A stretch of DNA of 64,000 nucleotides from an uncultured Paracoccaceae bacterium (GTDB taxonomy: Bacteria > Pseudomonadota > Alphaproteobacteria > Rhodobacterales > Rhodobacteraceae), in contig CANMDF010000001.1 of the NCBI GenBank assembly GCA_947496605.1, positions 310,001 through 374,000 of the forward strand, read 5' to 3'. Positions 25,432-36,177 of this stretch are shown piece by piece. The stretch's first letter is position 1; every line of letters begins with the position of its first letter. A program made the position numbers and the translations under genes. Under the pieces are notes generated by a model. That model did no database searches. It saw only the letters and a program-made list of their open reading frames with translations, and was not told the origin of the DNA.

Positions 25432-27408
25432 ATGTTGATAGAACTTGGACACTTCGCTTTGATTCTGGCTTTTGGTATTGCCATCATCCAGATGATCGTT
25501 CCTATGGTTGGGGCACACCGTGGCAACGCAGGCTGGATGGCGATGGCCGAACCTGCGGCGACGGTGCAGTTTCTGCTGACGGCCTTTGCCTTTGCGGTGC
25601 TGACATGGGCGTTTGTGACCTCTGATTTCTCGCTGCAGCTGGTCTACCTCAATTCCCATACTGATAAGCCGATGATCTATAAAATCACGGGCGTCTGGGG
25701 GAACCATGAAGGGTCTATGCTGCTCTGGATGGTGATCTTGACGTTATTCGGGGCCTGTGCTGCGTGGTTTGGTGATGGATTGCCAGCGCGTTTGCGTGCG
25801 CGTGTGCTGTCAGTGCAGGCGTCAATTGCGGTGGCGTTTTTTGCCTTCGTGCTGTTCACGTCGAACCCTTTCTTGCGCCTCGAAGTGCCCCCACTCAATG
25901 GCCGTGACCTGAACCCGCTGTTGCAAGACCCCGGTTTGGCGTTCCATCCCCCATTCCTGTATCTCGGCTATGTCGGCCTGAGCATGTCATTCTCTTTCGC
26001 CATCGCCGCCTTGATCGAGGGCCGCGTCGATGCCGCTTGGGGCCGCTGGGTTCGTCCTTGGACGTTGGCGGCTTGGATGTTCCTGACAGTGGGTATCGCG
26101 CTTGGCTCTTGGTGGGCCTATTACGAGCTTGGTTGGGGCGGTTTCTGGTTCTGGGATCCGGTTGAAAATGCGTCATTCATGCCATGGCTGATCGCAGCGG
26201 CCTTGCTGCATTCCGCGATCGTCGTGGAAAAGCGTGAGGCGTTGAAGAGTTGGACCATCCTGCTTGCAATTATGGCCTTCGGCTTCTCGCTGTTGGGTGC
26301 GTTCATCGTGCGCTCTGGCGTTCTGACATCGGTGCATGCCTTTGCGAATGACCCAGAGCGGGGCATGCTGATCTTGATCATCCTTGCGATCTTCCTTGGT
26401 GGTGCGCTGACGTTGTTTGCGTTCCGCGCGGGATCAATGGAATCAAAGGGCGTGTTCTCAACCGTCAGCCGTGAGAGCGCGCTGATCCTGAATAACATCT
26501 TACTGTCGGTCAGCTGTTTCGTGGTCTTTATTGGCACGATCTGGCCGTTGGTCGCCGAGCTTCTTTTCGACCGCACCTTGTCGGTGGGCCCGCCGTTCTT
26601 TGACGCGGCCTTTACGCCCTTTATGGTGGCCTTAGCGATTGTTTTACCCCTTGGGTCCATCCTTGCTTGGAAGCGGGGCACATTGGCCCGTGCATCCAAG
26701 TCTGTCGTCGGTTGGCTGGTTTTGGCAATTGCGATGGCCGGGTTGGCCTATGCCATCCAAAGCGGTAATTCCGCGCTAGGCCCGATCGGTGTGGCTTTGG
26801 GCGTCTGGGTTGTCGGTGGCGCGATTGCTGATTTGTGGATGCGCAGTGGGCGTGACAGCCTGACGGACCGTTTGCGCCGCATGACCCGTCTGCCACGTGC
26901 CGATTGGGGCAAGGCGACCGCACATATCGGCATGGGTGTCACGATCTTTGGGATCGCGGCAATGCTGGCTTGGGAACAAGAAGACATTCGCGTTGCCCAG
27001 ATTGGTGATCGTTGGGACGTCGGTCAGTTCGAATTCCGCTTGGACGGTGTGAACCAATTGGAAGGGCCGAATTACCTGACGACAATGGCTGATATCTCGG
27101 TCTGGCAGGGTGAGGACCAAGTAGGTGATCTGCATCCTGAAAAGCGCTTTTATCCCGTGGCGAATATGCCAACAACGGAGGCCGCGATCATCAATGGCGT
27201 AATCCGCGATATCTACGTTGTCGTGGGTGATCCACAGGAAAACGGCGGTTGGGCTGTGCGTATCTACCTGAAACCCTTTGCGAACTGGATTTGGGGCGGG
27301 GCGATTTTGATGGCGCTTGGTGGATGCTTCTCGCTTTCTGATCGGCGTTTGCGCGTGGGGGCGGCCTCGGCCAAGAAAACAACAGCGAAAGCGATGCCCG
27401 CGGAATGA
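25432..27408 (+). CDS. ccmF: cytochrome c haem lyase subunit CcmF
   Basis: This 658-residue polytopic inner-membrane protein has the WWD haem-handling motif in LGWGGFWFWDPVENASF, conserved loop histidines and about 14-15 membrane helices. With CcmH and CcmE it attaches haem to apocytochromes c in the periplasm. It follows the lysis module by 76 nt and overlaps ccmH by 4 nt. Length is normal and no disruption is seen. Confidence 0.97.
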   Translation: MLIELGHFALILAFGIAIIQMIVPMVGAHRGNAGWMAMAEPAATVQFLLTAFAFAVLTWAFVTSDFSLQLVYLNSHTDKPMIYKITGVWGNHEGSMLLWMVILTLFGACAAWFGDGLPARLRARVLSVQASIAVAFFAFVLFTSNPFLRLEVPPLNGRDLNPLLQDPGLAFHPPFLYLGYVGLSMSFSFAIAALIEGRVDAAWGRWVRPWTLAAWMFLTVGIALGSWWAYYELGWGGFWFWDPVENASFMPWLIAAALLHSAIVVEKREALKSWTILLAIMAFGFSLLGAFIVRSGVLTSVHAFANDPERGMLILIILAIFLGGALTLFAFRAGSMESKGVFSTVSRESALILNNILLSVSCFVVFIGTIWPLVAELLFDRTLSVGPPFFDAAFTPFMVALAIVLPLGSILAWKRGTLARASKSVVGWLVLAIAMAGLAYAIQSGNSALGPIGVALGVWVVGGAIADLWMRSGRDSLTDRLRRMTRLPRADWGKATAHIGMGVTIFGIAAMLAWEQEDIRVAQIGDRWDVGQFEFRLDGVNQLEGPNYLTTMADISVWQGEDQVGDLHPEKRFYPVANMPTTEAAIINGVIRDIYVVVGDPQENGGWAVRIYLKPFANWIWGGAILMALGGCFSLSDRRLRVGAASAKKTTAKAMPAE

Positions 27409-27854
27409 AACGGCTTGTGATCATTCTGATGCTGCTCGCGTCACCGCTTTGGGCGGTCGATCCCAATGAGATGTTGGATGATCCAGTGCTTGAAGACCGT
27501 GCGCGGGCGTTATCGCAAGAGCTGCGCTGCCCTGTTTGCCGCAATGAAAGCATTGATGAAAGCAACGCCACTTTGGCGCAGGAATTGCGGATCGTGCTGC
27601 GTGAACGGATTGTTGCGGGGGATACGGACCAAGAGGCGTTGGACTTTATGGTCGCCCGCTACGGCGAATTTGTTCTGCTGCGGCCTGATGCACGGGGGGC
27701 GAACCTGATCTTATGGCTCGCGGCACCGGTGCTATTGATGATTGCGCTATGGATCGGTTGGACGACGATTCGGACCAAGCCAGCCGCAACCGAAGGTCTC
27801 AGCGACGCGGAAAAAGCGGAATTAGAGAAAATCTTGGGCAATGACGCGCCGTAG
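27405..27854 (+). CDS. ccmH: cytochrome c maturation protein CcmH
   Basis: This 149-residue protein has a signal peptide, the thiol motif ELRCPVCRNESIDESNA (LRCPVCR) and one C-terminal membrane helix. It reduces or presents apocytochrome thiols for the CcmF lyase. It is the short form without the TPR domain, so a separate ccmI is expected elsewhere. Its start overlaps ccmF by 4 nt. Confidence 0.95.
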   Translation: MKRLVIILMLLASPLWAVDPNEMLDDPVLEDRARALSQELRCPVCRNESIDESNATLAQELRIVLRERIVAGDTDQEALDFMVARYGEFVLLRPDARGANLILWLAAPVLLMIALWIGWTTIRTKPAATEGLSDAEKAELEKILGNDAP

Positions 27855-27913
27855 GGCTTTCCTAAACTGATCAGTTCACTAAGTTAGGGGAAACTTTACA
27901 AAGGATCCCGCGC

Positions 27914-28690
27914 ATGGACTATCAGGCCATCAGACTTAACATTCGCAATGCGGTCGCGGTGATCACGCTGAACCGCCCCGACATGATGAACGCGCTGAAC
28001 ACGCAAATGCGTGCCGAAATAACCCATGCAGTCAAAGCGGCCGAACAAGATGCAAGGGTGATCGTTCTGACCGGCGCTGGCAAAGCGTTTTGCTCAGGAC
28101 AAGATCTTGGCGATGGGGGTAATGCAGCATCTATGGACCTCGAACGAACTTTGCGCGACGAATATGTGCCGATGCTGAAAGCGATCTTTGATTGCCGGGT
28201 CCCAACGATTTCCGCTGTAAACGGGCCGGCAGCAGGGGCAGGGGCGAACCTTGCACTCGCAGCAGACGTCGTGATCGCGTCAGAGGATGCCTATTTCATT
28301 CAAGCCTTCACGCGTATCGGCCTGATCCCTGACGCAGGTGGAACCTATTGGTTGCCACGCCAGATCGGGGCCGCCAATGCCATGGGGGCTGCCCTTTTTG
28401 CAGATAAGATCAGCGCACAGCAGGCCTGTGACTGGGGCATGATCTATGAAACGGCACCAGCCGACACTTTCCGCGACCACGTGCAGGCCCGAGCCGCACA
28501 TTTGGCGCAAGGACCGACCGAGGCATATCGTCAGTTAAAAACGGCGATCCGTGGGTCGTTTGAGAATTCACTAGATGAGCAACTGGCGCTGGAAGCAAAG
28601 CTGCAAGGAAAATGCGGCAAGACACGTGATTTCCAAGAAGGCGTTGTGGCGTTCCTGGAAAAGCGCACCGCGATCTACGAAGGCCGTTGA
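27914..28690 (+). CDS. enoyl-CoA hydratase/isomerase family protein
   Basis: This 258-residue crotonase-fold protein has the oxyanion-hole parts in LTGAGKAFCSGQDLGDGG and AVNGPAAGAGANLALAADVV, and the acid-bearing IGLIPDAGGTYWLPRQIG. The sequence resembles PaaG-type ring-epoxide isomerases as well as simple hydratases, so the substrate stays open. It lies 59 nt after ccmH and overlaps the convergent GNAT gene by 16 nt. Confidence 0.88.
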   Translation: MDYQAIRLNIRNAVAVITLNRPDMMNALNTQMRAEITHAVKAAEQDARVIVLTGAGKAFCSGQDLGDGGNAASMDLERTLRDEYVPMLKAIFDCRVPTISAVNGPAAGAGANLALAADVVIASEDAYFIQAFTRIGLIPDAGGTYWLPRQIGAANAMGAALFADKISAQQACDWGMIYETAPADTFRDHVQARAAHLAQGPTEAYRQLKTAIRGSFENSLDEQLALEAKLQGKCGKTRDFQEGVVAFLEKRTAIYEGR

Positions 28691-29172
28691 AGCGCGAAAT
28701 AGACGCTGTCTGACCATTCGCCGTTGATGCAGAATGTCTTTTCGGCCCGATGCGTTTCCTCAAACCCCAATGATTGCAGGATGCCGACTGATGCGTCATT
28801 GCGCGGGTCTGCATCTGCCGTCAATTGGGTATGGTCGGTGACCTCAAAGAGATACGGGATGATTGCGGTCATGGCCTCCGACACAATCCCTTGTCGCCAG
28901 AAATCTGGATGCAGCAGAAACCCAACTTCATCTGCTTTGTGCATCCCTGCCGTCCCAATAGCGCGGCCATCTTTTTCGATGACGAAATAGGTTAGGTGTT
29001 CTGCAGTAGACGCAATTAATCGATCAAGATGTTCCTGCGTGCGTGCAGGGCTGTCGTGAGGCGCAGTTGACCAATAGCGCATCGCGCGGCGGTCACTGAA
29101 GATCGCAAAGAGATCCATGAGGTCATTTTGCTTTGCGGCCCGCAGGATTAGACGTTCAGTTGCTATAGTCAT
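28675..29172 (-). CDS. GNAT family N-acetyltransferase
   Basis: This 165-residue protein resembles the RimJ/RimL-type GNATs: TIATERLILRAAKQNDLMDLFAIFSD at the start, an acetyl-CoA region near GFLLHPDFWRQGIVSEAM and SVGILQSLGFEETH near the end. It could acetylate a protein N-terminus or a small molecule. The 3' ends of this gene and the enoyl-CoA hydratase gene overlap by 16 nt. Confidence 0.88.
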   Translation of the reverse strand: MTIATERLILRAAKQNDLMDLFAIFSDRRAMRYWSTAPHDSPARTQEHLDRLIASTAEHLTYFVIEKDGRAIGTAGMHKADEVGFLLHPDFWRQGIVSEAMTAIIPYLFEVTDHTQLTADADPRNDASVGILQSLGFEETHRAEKTFCINGEWSDSVYFALQRPS

Positions 29173-29177
29173 AGACG

Positions 29178-29201
29178 AAAAGGGCCACCCGAAGGCAGCC
29201 C
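29178..29201 (-). terminator. rho-independent terminator of gltA
   Basis: On the minus strand GGGCTGCC, the tetraloop TTCG and GGTGGCCC form an 8-bp stem (two GU pairs) followed by TTTTCGT, 7 nt beyond the gltA stop. Confidence 0.85.
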
Positions 29202-29208
29202 TGCGTTC

Positions 29209-30504
29209 TTAGCGTTTTTCTATGTCGACGTAGTCGCGCTGCATTTCGCCCAGATACAACTGACGTGGGCGGCCGATCTTCAACTGTGGATCAGCCAATT
29301 GTTCGGACCACTGCGAAATCCAACCCACAGTGCGGGCTAGCGCAAAGATTGGTGTGAACATGGATGTCGGGAAGCCCATCGCCTCTAGGATGATACCGGA
29401 ATAGAAGTCCACGTTCGGGAACAGCTTTTTCTCGGCGAAATACGGATCGGCCAGCGCTTGCTTTTCCAGCTCTTTGGCGACCTGCAAGATCGGGTTGTTT
29501 TCGACGCCCAGCAAATCCAGCACTTCGTCAGCGCTTTCTTTCATCACTGTCGCACGCGGATCATGGTTTTTGTACACGCGGTGGCCAAAGCCCATCAGGC
29601 GATAGCTGTCGTTTTTGTCCTTTGCACGGGCGATAAACTCAGGAATGCGGTCAACAGTGCCAATTTCCTTGAGCATCTCAAGACAGGCTTGGTTTGCGCC
29701 ACCGTGAGCAGGGCCCCAAAGGCAAGCAATACCAGCGGCGATACAAGCGAACGGGTTTGCACCTGAAGAAGACGCCAAACGCACAGTCGAGGTCGACGCG
29801 TTCTGTTCGTGATCTGCATGCAACGTGAAAATCCGGTCCATCGCACGCGATAGGATCGGGTTCACATTATATTCGGCTGCTGGAACCGAGAAACACATAT
29901 GCAGAAAGTTCGCCGCATAGTCCAAGTCATTGCGCGGATAGATAAACGGCTGACCGATGGAGTACTTATAGGCCATGGCAGCAACGGTTGGCATCTTGGC
30001 GATCAAGCGGATCGTCGCGACCTCACGCTGATGCGGGTCATTGATGTCAGTTGAATCGTGGTAGAACGCAGACATTGCGCCGACGACGCCGACCATCGTG
30101 GCCATAGGGTGCGCATCACGGCGGAAACCACGGAAAAAGTTATGCATCTGCTCGTGAATCATTGTGTGATTGGTCACAAGAGATTCGAATTCTTCCAGCT
30201 TCTCCGCAGATGGCAGCTCACCATAAAGCAACAGATAGCACACTTCGAGGTAGTGCGATTTGCCCGCAAGCTGATCAATTGGATAGCCACGGTGCAGCAG
30301 AATACCCTTGTCCCCATCAATAAACGTAATTGTGCTGTCGCAGGCGGCAGTCGATGTAAAGCCGGGGTCATATGTAAACACGTCAGCCTGACCATAGAGC
30401 TTGCGAATATCGATGACATCCGGCCCACCAGTAGGAGAGTGCACAGGCAAGTCGTAGGTTTTGCCCTTGAGCGTTAGCTTTGCTGTATCAGTATTTTCGG
30501 CCAT
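29209..30504 (-). CDS. gltA: citrate synthase
   Basis: This 431-residue type II (hexameric) citrate synthase condenses acetyl-CoA with oxaloacetate. Active-site histidines are in [15 protein letters not shown] and [15 protein letters not shown], and the aspartate in the [21 protein letters not shown] region. Length is typical. It follows gltX on the same strand, but a 90-nt gap with a palindrome suggests its own promoter. A strong terminator follows. Confidence 0.97.
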   Translation of the reverse strand: MAENTDTAKLTLKGKTYDLPVHSPTGGPDVIDIRKLYGQADVFTYDPGFTSTAACDSTITFIDGDKGILLHRGYPIDQLAGKSHYLEVCYLLLYGELPSAEKLEEFESLVTNHTMIHEQMHNFFRGFRRDAHPMATMVGVVGAMSAFYHDSTDINDPHQREVATIRLIAKMPTVAAMAYKYSIGQPFIYPRNDLDYAANFLHMCFSVPAAEYNVNPILSRAMDRIFTLHADHEQNASTSTVRLASSSGANPFACIAAGIACLWGPAHGGANQACLEMLKEIGTVDRIPEFIARAKDKNDSYRLMGFGHRVYKNHDPRATVMKESADEVLDLLGVENNPILQVAKELEKQALADPYFAEKKLFPNVDFYSGIILEAMGFPTSMFTPIFALARTVGWISQWSEQLADPQLKIGRPRQLYLGEMQRDYVDIEKR

Positions 30505-30574
30505 TTTCGTTCCCCTATCGGTCCGGCACTGGTGAGGCGCCGCGGCATCATTCTTGTCGGTATCCGGATAGCCG

Positions 30575-30591
30575 CTATTCGTAACGAATAG
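30575..30591. promoter_or_regulatory. 17-bp palindrome upstream of gltA
   Basis: CTATTCGTAACGAATAG is a perfect inverted repeat of 8-bp arms around one base, 3 nt after the gltX stop and about 70 nt upstream of the gltA start. There is no T-run after it, so an operator is more likely than a terminator. The binding protein is unknown. Confidence 0.45.
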
Positions 30592-30594
30592 GTT

Positions 30595-31989
30595 TCAGCC
30601 ACTGGCATCCTGTATGCGAGCAATGGTTTCATCTTGCCCCAGGACCAACATCATATCGAACATACTAGGGGAAACCGCGCGTCCAGCGAGAGCCGCGCGT
30701 AGAGGCCCGGCCAGCTTGCCTAGTTTCATGTCATGAGCTTCGGCAGTGGATGCGACGATCCCTTCTAGGACGTCTCTGGACCAGCTAGCATTTTGCAGCT
30801 GCGGCGTCAATTCCGCCAGTATACCACGGGATACATCTGTAAGATGGCTGGCCGCTTTGTCTTCAATCTCCAGTGGACGATTTTTCAAAATAAAGTGTGC
30901 TTTATCAATAAGTTCCGGGAAGGTCTTTGCGCGTTCTTTCAGGCAATACATGGCCCTCACCATTCCGTCAGCCTGTGTGTCAGTCAATGGATCAGCACCG
31001 GTTGCCGCAAGGAAACCCTGCATTTCTTGCAGCAGTGCAGCATCTTCAGAGACGGCGATATGTTGACCGCAGATGTTTTCCAGCTTTTTGAAGTCAAAAC
31101 GCGCAGGTGATTTGCCGATTCCACCCAGATCAAACCATTCCTTTGCTTGGGCATCTGAGAAAAATTCGTCGTCACCATGGCTCCAACCAAGACGGGTCAG
31201 ATAGTTGCGCATGCCTGCCGCCGGATAGCCCAAAGCTTGGTATTCCGCAGCACCGGTTGCGCCATGACGCTTGGACAATTTTTTGCCATCGGGGCCAAAA
31301 ATCAGCGGGATATGCGCAAGTGTCGGCTTATCCCACCCCATGGCGTCATAGATCAGGTTCTGGCGAAACGCATTGGCAAGGTGATCATCGCCGCGCACCA
31401 CGTGGGTCACACCCATGTCATGGTCATCGACCACAACAGCCAGCATATAGACCGGCGTGCCGTCGGAGCGCAGGAGGATCATATCGTCCAATTGGTCATT
31501 CGACCACGTGACATCTCCTTGCACCTCATCATGCAACGTCGTTTGGCCGTCGCGGGGTGCTTTGATACGGATCACATAAGGGGCATCAGGGTGATCAGCA
31601 TCCGCCACATCGCGCCAAGGCGAGCGGAACAGTGTCGATGTCTTCTCGGCACGTGCTTTTTCGCGGAACGCTTCAATTTCTTCCTGAGTGCTAAAGCACT
31701 TGTAAGCGTCGCCTTTGGCAAGCAATTCGTTGGCAACCTGCGCATGACGATCTGCATTTGCCGCTTGGCTTGAAGGCTCTCCGTCCCAATCCAGACCCAA
31801 CCACGTCAACCCATCAAGGATGGCTTGGCGATTTTCGTCGGTCGAACGCGCTTTGTCTGTGTCTTCGATCCGCAGCAAGAACTTACCGCCACGACCACGA
31901 GCGTAGAGCCAATTAAAAAGGGCCGTGCGTGCACCACCGATATGCAATGCACCAGTGGGTGAGGGGGCGAAACGTGTGACGACTGACAT
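30595..31989 (-). CDS. gltX: glutamyl-tRNA synthetase
   Basis: This 464-residue class I synthetase has the HIGH-type motif in [21 protein letters not shown] and the KMSKS-type motif in [12 protein letters not shown]. Many alphaproteobacteria have two such genes, one charging tRNA-Gln indirectly; which type this is cannot be told here. It is divergent from comEC and upstream of gltA. Confidence 0.95.
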   Translation of the reverse strand: MSVVTRFAPSPTGALHIGGARTALFNWLYARGRGGKFLLRIEDTDKARSTDENRQAILDGLTWLGLDWDGEPSSQAANADRHAQVANELLAKGDAYKCFSTQEEIEAFREKARAEKTSTLFRSPWRDVADADHPDAPYVIRIKAPRDGQTTLHDEVQGDVTWSNDQLDDMILLRSDGTPVYMLAVVVDDHDMGVTHVVRGDDHLANAFRQNLIYDAMGWDKPTLAHIPLIFGPDGKKLSKRHGATGAAEYQALGYPAAGMRNYLTRLGWSHGDDEFFSDAQAKEWFDLGGIGKSPARFDFKKLENICGQHIAVSEDAALLQEMQGFLAATGADPLTDTQADGMVRAMYCLKERAKTFPELIDKAHFILKNRPLEIEDKAASHLTDVSRGILAELTPQLQNASWSRDVLEGIVASTAEAHDMKLGKLAGPLRAALAGRAVSPSMFDMMLVLGQDETIARIQDASG

Positions 31990-32072
31990 GGGGATATTAA
32001 CCTTTCGCTAACCAACTTTCCGGTAGGGTTCCGGCTTGGACGTGGGATAGAAGACTGCGGGGTGAAGGACAA

Positions 32073-34202
32073 GTGCGCGCGCAAATCGAAGCTGCACTTC
32101 TGGCGCAACGCGGTGCGCTGATCGGCTGGGTGCCGGTGTGTTTGGGCGTGGGTGTGGGCCTCTACTTTAGCCTTGGGACAGAACCAGACCTTTTGGACAT
32201 GGCGTTGCTGTCCCTCATGGGGTTTGGCTGCGTGATTTCTGCGCGGCTTGTTTCTACAGCGTATGCCCCATTATTTATGGCGCTCGCGTTGGTTTTAGCC
32301 GGAACCGCTATCGCCAAATATCGGGTCATGAGCGTCGAGGCACCAACCTTGAATTTCCGCTATTACGGGGCGATCCAAGGCCGTGTCGTCAACATCGACC
32401 GCTCGGCCAGCGATGCGGTGCGTTTGACCCTTGATCAGGTTGTCTTGGCGCGTATGTCGCCTGCGCGTACACCACAGCGAGTGCGCGTTTCTTTGCATGG
32501 GGATCAGCCTTTGCAGAGCTTTACGCCGGGGGATGTCCTGATCCTGACGGGGCATCTGTCGCCGCCTGCAGGGCCTGCGGAACCGGGGGGGTTTGATTTC
32601 CAAAGGCACGCATGGTTCATGGAGCTGGGTGCAGTAGGGTACACGCGCACACCTGTTTTGCGGCTAAGCGTCCCGCCGCGTCCGCAAATGGGCACCCGTA
32701 TTTTTGCATGGCGGATGTCGATTTCACAAGCAGTCCAAAAGGCGATGCCCGGCGAGGCTGGGGCCTTTGCTGCTGCAATTATGACTGGGGACCGGTCTGC
32801 CATCGGGCAAGAGACTCTGACGGACTTGAGGACATCAAACCTTGCCCATTTGCTAGCCATTTCGGGGCTGCATATGGGACTGCTAACAGGGTTCATCTTT
32901 GCCTTCGTCCGCTATGGCCTTGCACTCTTGCCAGGCGTCGCGTTGCATTGGCCGACCAAAAAGATGGCTGCTGTTTGTGCGTTGATCGTTGGGGCGTTCT
33001 ATCTGGCTCTTTCAGGGGGCAGCGTTTCAACCGAACGTGCATATATCATGGTTGCAGTCATGTTTGTGGCGGTTTTGCTGGGGCGGCGTGCGTTGACACT
33101 GCGGGCCGTCGCGATGGCCGCAATTATCGTATTGCTATGGCAGCCCGAAGCCCTGATCGGGCCGGGGTTCCAGATGTCATTTGCGGCAACAACGGCTTTG
33201 GTTGTGGCTTTTGGCGCGTTGCGCCGGGTGGATCTATCAGGTTTGCCCCGGTGGTCACGACCCATTTTGTCAGTCGTTCTGTCGTCGTTCATCGCGGGGC
33301 TGGCAACGGCACCTTTTGCAGCGGCTCATTTCAATCAGATCGCCCATTACGGCCTAATTGCCAATGTTCTGAGTGTGCCTTTGATGGGGGTGCTCGTGAT
33401 GCCTGCAGCAGTCCTTGCGGTATGTCTTGCCCCGTTTGGATTGTGGGGGATCGGGTTGTGGCTTATGGAAATCGGTCTGCGCTGGATATTGTTCGTGGCC
33501 GCGACCGCCGCTGCACAAGATGGTGCGTTGGGGCATGTTTGGGCACCAGATTGGTTCGTCCTGCCGCTTTTGTCGTTGGGATTGCTCTGGATTGTGCTGG
33601 TTATAGGTCGGGCGAGATTTGTCGGCCTTATCGTCGTGTTGTTTGCGTTCGTTGCCTGGTTTCAAACGGATCGGCCTGATGTTCTTATCGCTGATAGTGG
33701 TTCAATGCTGGGACTTGCGGGTGTTGAGGGGCGCATTTTGTCAAAGGCGACGGGAAACGGATTTGTTGCAGGCATCTGGTTAGAGAACGATGGCAATCCG
33801 GTTGCGCAAGCGCAAGCAGCGGCGCGGCAAGGTTTGCAGATTGCAGGCCGCAAGACCGAGGCGCAATTAGGGGATTGGCGGATCTTGCAGGTGACAGGCA
33901 AAACCGCTTTGGCGGCGTTGGACGGCTGCAATGGTGCTGATATTCTGGTTAGCAATCAGATAGATGAGATCGAGCGGCCTTGCGCAGTCTATGATCTTGC
34001 AAGGTTGCGCAACACCGGCGCATTGGCGTTCAACCTTGCCCAAAACGGCGATCTGTTGATTGACACAGCGCATCAACGCGCGGGGCAACGTCCGTGGAAC
34101 ATGCGTCAGGGGGCACTTCCTGCACCGCTTCGCCTACCTCTTGCGCAAAGAAAAAGGGCCGCTGAAGCGACCCTTTCCAGTGTTATGTCAAGTGATCAAT
34201 AG
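32073..34202 (+). CDS. comEC: ComEC/Rec2 family competence protein
   Basis: This 709-residue polytopic protein has the N-terminal DUF4131 OB-like region (about 25-180), then the Competence channel domain with its signature [19 protein letters not shown] at about residues 252-270 and [17 protein letters not shown] degenerate metallo-beta-lactamase-like C-terminal domain starts near [14 protein letters not shown]. It should move single-stranded DNA across the inner membrane in natural transformation; GTA recipients also need it. The start is GTG at 32073. The stop overlaps the convergent lexA gene by 7 nt. Confidence 0.93.
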   Translation: MRAQIEAALLAQRGALIGWVPVCLGVGVGLYFSLGTEPDLLDMALLSLMGFGCVISARLVSTAYAPLFMALALVLAGTAIAKYRVMSVEAPTLNFRYYGAIQGRVVNIDRSASDAVRLTLDQVVLARMSPARTPQRVRVSLHGDQPLQSFTPGDVLILTGHLSPPAGPAEPGGFDFQRHAWFMELGAVGYTRTPVLRLSVPPRPQMGTRIFAWRMSISQAVQKAMPGEAGAFAAAIMTGDRSAIGQETLTDLRTSNLAHLLAISGLHMGLLTGFIFAFVRYGLALLPGVALHWPTKKMAAVCALIVGAFYLALSGGSVSTERAYIMVAVMFVAVLLGRRALTLRAVAMAAIIVLLWQPEALIGPGFQMSFAATTALVVAFGALRRVDLSGLPRWSRPILSVVLSSFIAGLATAPFAAAHFNQIAHYGLIANVLSVPLMGVLVMPAAVLAVCLAPFGLWGIGLWLMEIGLRWILFVAATAAAQDGALGHVWAPDWFVLPLLSLGLLWIVLVIGRARFVGLIVVLFAFVAWFQTDRPDVLIADSGSMLGLAGVEGRILSKATGNGFVAGIWLENDGNPVAQAQAAARQGLQIAGRKTEAQLGDWRILQVTGKTALAALDGCNGADILVSNQIDEIERPCAVYDLARLRNTGALAFNLAQNGDLLIDTAHQRAGQRPWNMRQGALPAPLRLPLAQRKRAAEATLSSVMSSDQ
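34151..34176 (-). terminator. lexA terminator inside the comEC coding end
   Basis: On the minus strand AAAGGGTCGC, loop TTCA and GCGGCCCTTT (one mismatch) form a stem followed by a T-rich run, 20 nt past the lexA stop. It lies within the last 17 codons of comEC on the other strand. Confidence 0.8.
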
Positions 34203-34882
34203 GTGCGGATCAGGCCAACCAGTTTCCCTTGGACCTTCACCTGATCATCGCGCAACACCCGCGTCTCGTAAGCCGGGTTTGCGGCCTCTAATGCGATAGC
34301 ACTGCCATTGCGGCGGAACCGTTTGAGTGTGGCTTCGTGTCCTTCAACCAAGGCCACGACGATATCGCCATTGTCAGCCACGGTGGTTTCGCGGATCACC
34401 ACGACATCACCGTCGTTGATACCTGCGTCGATCATCGAATCACCTTTGACTTCAAGGGCATAGTGATCGCCTGCACCCACCATAGAGTGAGGCACGGACA
34501 CGTTCCGGGATACTTCGCTGATGGCCTCAATCGGGACACCCGCAGCGATACGGCCCATCATCGGCAGATCGATTGAGCCGTTATCGACTGGCAGTGCCGC
34601 AACTGGCGTGCTGTCGGGTTTGTCACCGTCAATGATGCGCGGCGTAAAACCTGTCTTGGTTTGCATTGCATCAGGCAGTTTCACGATCTCAAGGGCACGG
34701 GCGCGGTGGGCCAGTCTGCGGATAAAACCGCGCTCTTCCAAGGCTGTGATCAAACGGTGGATGCCGGACTTGGATCGCAGATCAAGCGCTTCTTTCATTT
34801 CATCAAAGCTGGGGGGCACGCCGTCGCGTTGCACACGGCCATGAATGAACTCTAAGAGGTCGAGCTGTTTTTTGGTCAGCAT
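34196..34882 (-). CDS. lexA: SOS repressor LexA
   Basis: This 228-residue repressor-protease starts [18 protein letters not shown] with a winged helix-turn-helix ([23 protein letters not shown]). The self-cleavage site is the Ala-Gly in [12 protein letters not shown]; the serine is in [11 protein letters not shown] and the lysine in [10 protein letters not shown]. The frame is open 65 codons upstream, but this start matches the family. A GTTC-N7-GTTC box sits about 30 nt upstream. In Rhodobacter, LexA also affects GTA production, which is relevant to the lysis module here. Confidence 0.97.
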   Translation of the reverse strand: MLTKKQLDLLEFIHGRVQRDGVPPSFDEMKEALDLRSKSGIHRLITALEERGFIRRLAHRARALEIVKLPDAMQTKTGFTPRIIDGDKPDSTPVAALPVDNGSIDLPMMGRIAAGVPIEAISEVSRNVSVPHSMVGAGDHYALEVKGDSMIDAGINDGDVVVIRETTVADNGDIVVALVEGHEATLKRFRRNGSAIALEAANPAYETRVLRDDQVKVQGKLVGLIRTY

Positions 34883-34913
34883 AAGGGCAACTCCGTTGTC
34901 ACGTTTTGCATAT

Positions 34914-34928
34914 GTTCTATGCATGTTC
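34914..34928. promoter_or_regulatory. alphaproteobacterial SOS box of lexA
   Basis: GTTCTATGCATGTTC fits the direct-repeat consensus GTTC-N7-GTTC exactly. It lies 32-46 nt upstream of the lexA start, where it would let LexA repress itself. Confidence 0.88.
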
Positions 34929-34968
34929 TTGTTTTGTGTCAACTGTGGTTGCGCTTTTGAGAGCGAAG

Positions 34969-35004
34969 GATGCCTCCGGCGGAAGTTTGAAGAGACATAG
35001 AAAA
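34969..35004 (-). repeat. intergenic repeat, copy R3
   Basis: This copy begins right after the moeA stop and shares 35 identical bases with copy R2 at 15960. Core: GCCTCCGGCGGAAGTTTGAA. Confidence 0.75.
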
Positions 35005-36177
35005 TCAAAGACGGATAATATCGATTGCTTCGCCTGCTTGACGCATAGGATCGTTGACTGGCCGTATTGCCAAGCAATTGGCGTCTGCTAAGACGGTTAA
35101 GAGGGCGCTGTCTTGCCGGTCAAAAATTGTGACGCCATCTGCCGTGATCTGTCCCCGCATATAGTGTTCGCGTGGGCCATTTTTTGGGAGGTCTTTGGCA
35201 AGTAGGGCGGTCTCACGCGTTGCTTTTTTTTCGCCGAGGCCAAGCATTTTGCGGATCACGGGGGCCAGAAAAACATGTCCGCACACTATCGCTGAGACGG
35301 GGTTGCCCGGCAAGCCGATCATCGCAGCATTGCCCATGCGCCCGGCCATCAAAGGTTTGCCGGGTCGCATTGCGACTTTGTAAAAGGATCGGTCCATACC
35401 CATGGTTTGGGCGACCTGACCGACAAGATCATGATCACCAACCGATGCGCCACCAATCGTGACAACCAAGTCTGCGCCGGACGCCATATCAAAAGCCAGT
35501 TCCAAAGCAGCGATATTATCACGCGCAATCGGCAGAAGCCGGGGGTGCGCACCTAGATTTTGGATAAGGGCGGCGAGGCCATAGCTGTTGGATGCGATGA
35601 TCTGATCGTTGCGGGGCGCTTCTCCCGGTTGGACCAACTCATCACCGGTGGCGATAATGGCCACGACGGGGCGGCGTGTGACCGGAACGCGCGCGATGTT
35701 CATGGCGGCAAGCAGGGCAATGTCTGATGGGGCTAAGGTTCGGGGCGCTTGAAGGATATCACCAGCCTGAAAATCCGCCCCGGCGGGGCGCACGTAGGGT
35801 GTTTCATTGGCGCTGTCATCAAGTGTGATCGTCGGCCCGTCGCACGTGATGTTTTCTTGAATGATCACATGGTCTGTGCCGTCGGGGAGCGGTGCGCCGG
35901 TAAAAATCCGAACGGCTTCAAAAGGCCCAACAGTGCCTTGCCATTCATGCCCTGCCGCGGCTTCGCCAATGACCTTGAATGTTTGTCCGGGTTTCACCGC
36001 AGTGCTTTTGACGGCGTATCCATCCATGGCAGAGGCTGCGAAGGGTGGTTGGTTGCGCGTGGCGCAAACGTTGCGGGCAAGCACACGGCCATTGGCTTGG
36101 GTCAGAGCGACCTCTTCGGCCGCCAATGGCGACACCAGCTCAAACAGCTGCGCAAGCGCGTCTTCGACCGAGATCAT
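35005..36177 (-). CDS. moeA: molybdopterin molybdotransferase MoeA
   Basis: This 390-residue enzyme inserts molybdenum into adenylylated molybdopterin. Family motifs are [13 protein letters not shown], the MPT-binding-like [29 protein letters not shown] and [12 protein letters not shown]. It overlaps moaC by 4 nt (ATGA). The moaC-moeA pair sits at the end of the trp cluster and just before lexA. Confidence 0.95.
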   Translation of the reverse strand: MISVEDALAQLFELVSPLAAEEVALTQANGRVLARNVCATRNQPPFAASAMDGYAVKSTAVKPGQTFKVIGEAAAGHEWQGTVGPFEAVRIFTGAPLPDGTDHVIIQENITCDGPTITLDDSANETPYVRPAGADFQAGDILQAPRTLAPSDIALLAAMNIARVPVTRRPVVAIIATGDELVQPGEAPRNDQIIASNSYGLAALIQNLGAHPRLLPIARDNIAALELAFDMASGADLVVTIGGASVGDHDLVGQVAQTMGMDRSFYKVAMRPGKPLMAGRMGNAAMIGLPGNPVSAIVCGHVFLAPVIRKMLGLGEKKATRETALLAKDLPKNGPREHYMRGQITADGVTIFDRQDSALLTVLADANCLAIRPVNDPMRQAGEAIDIIRL

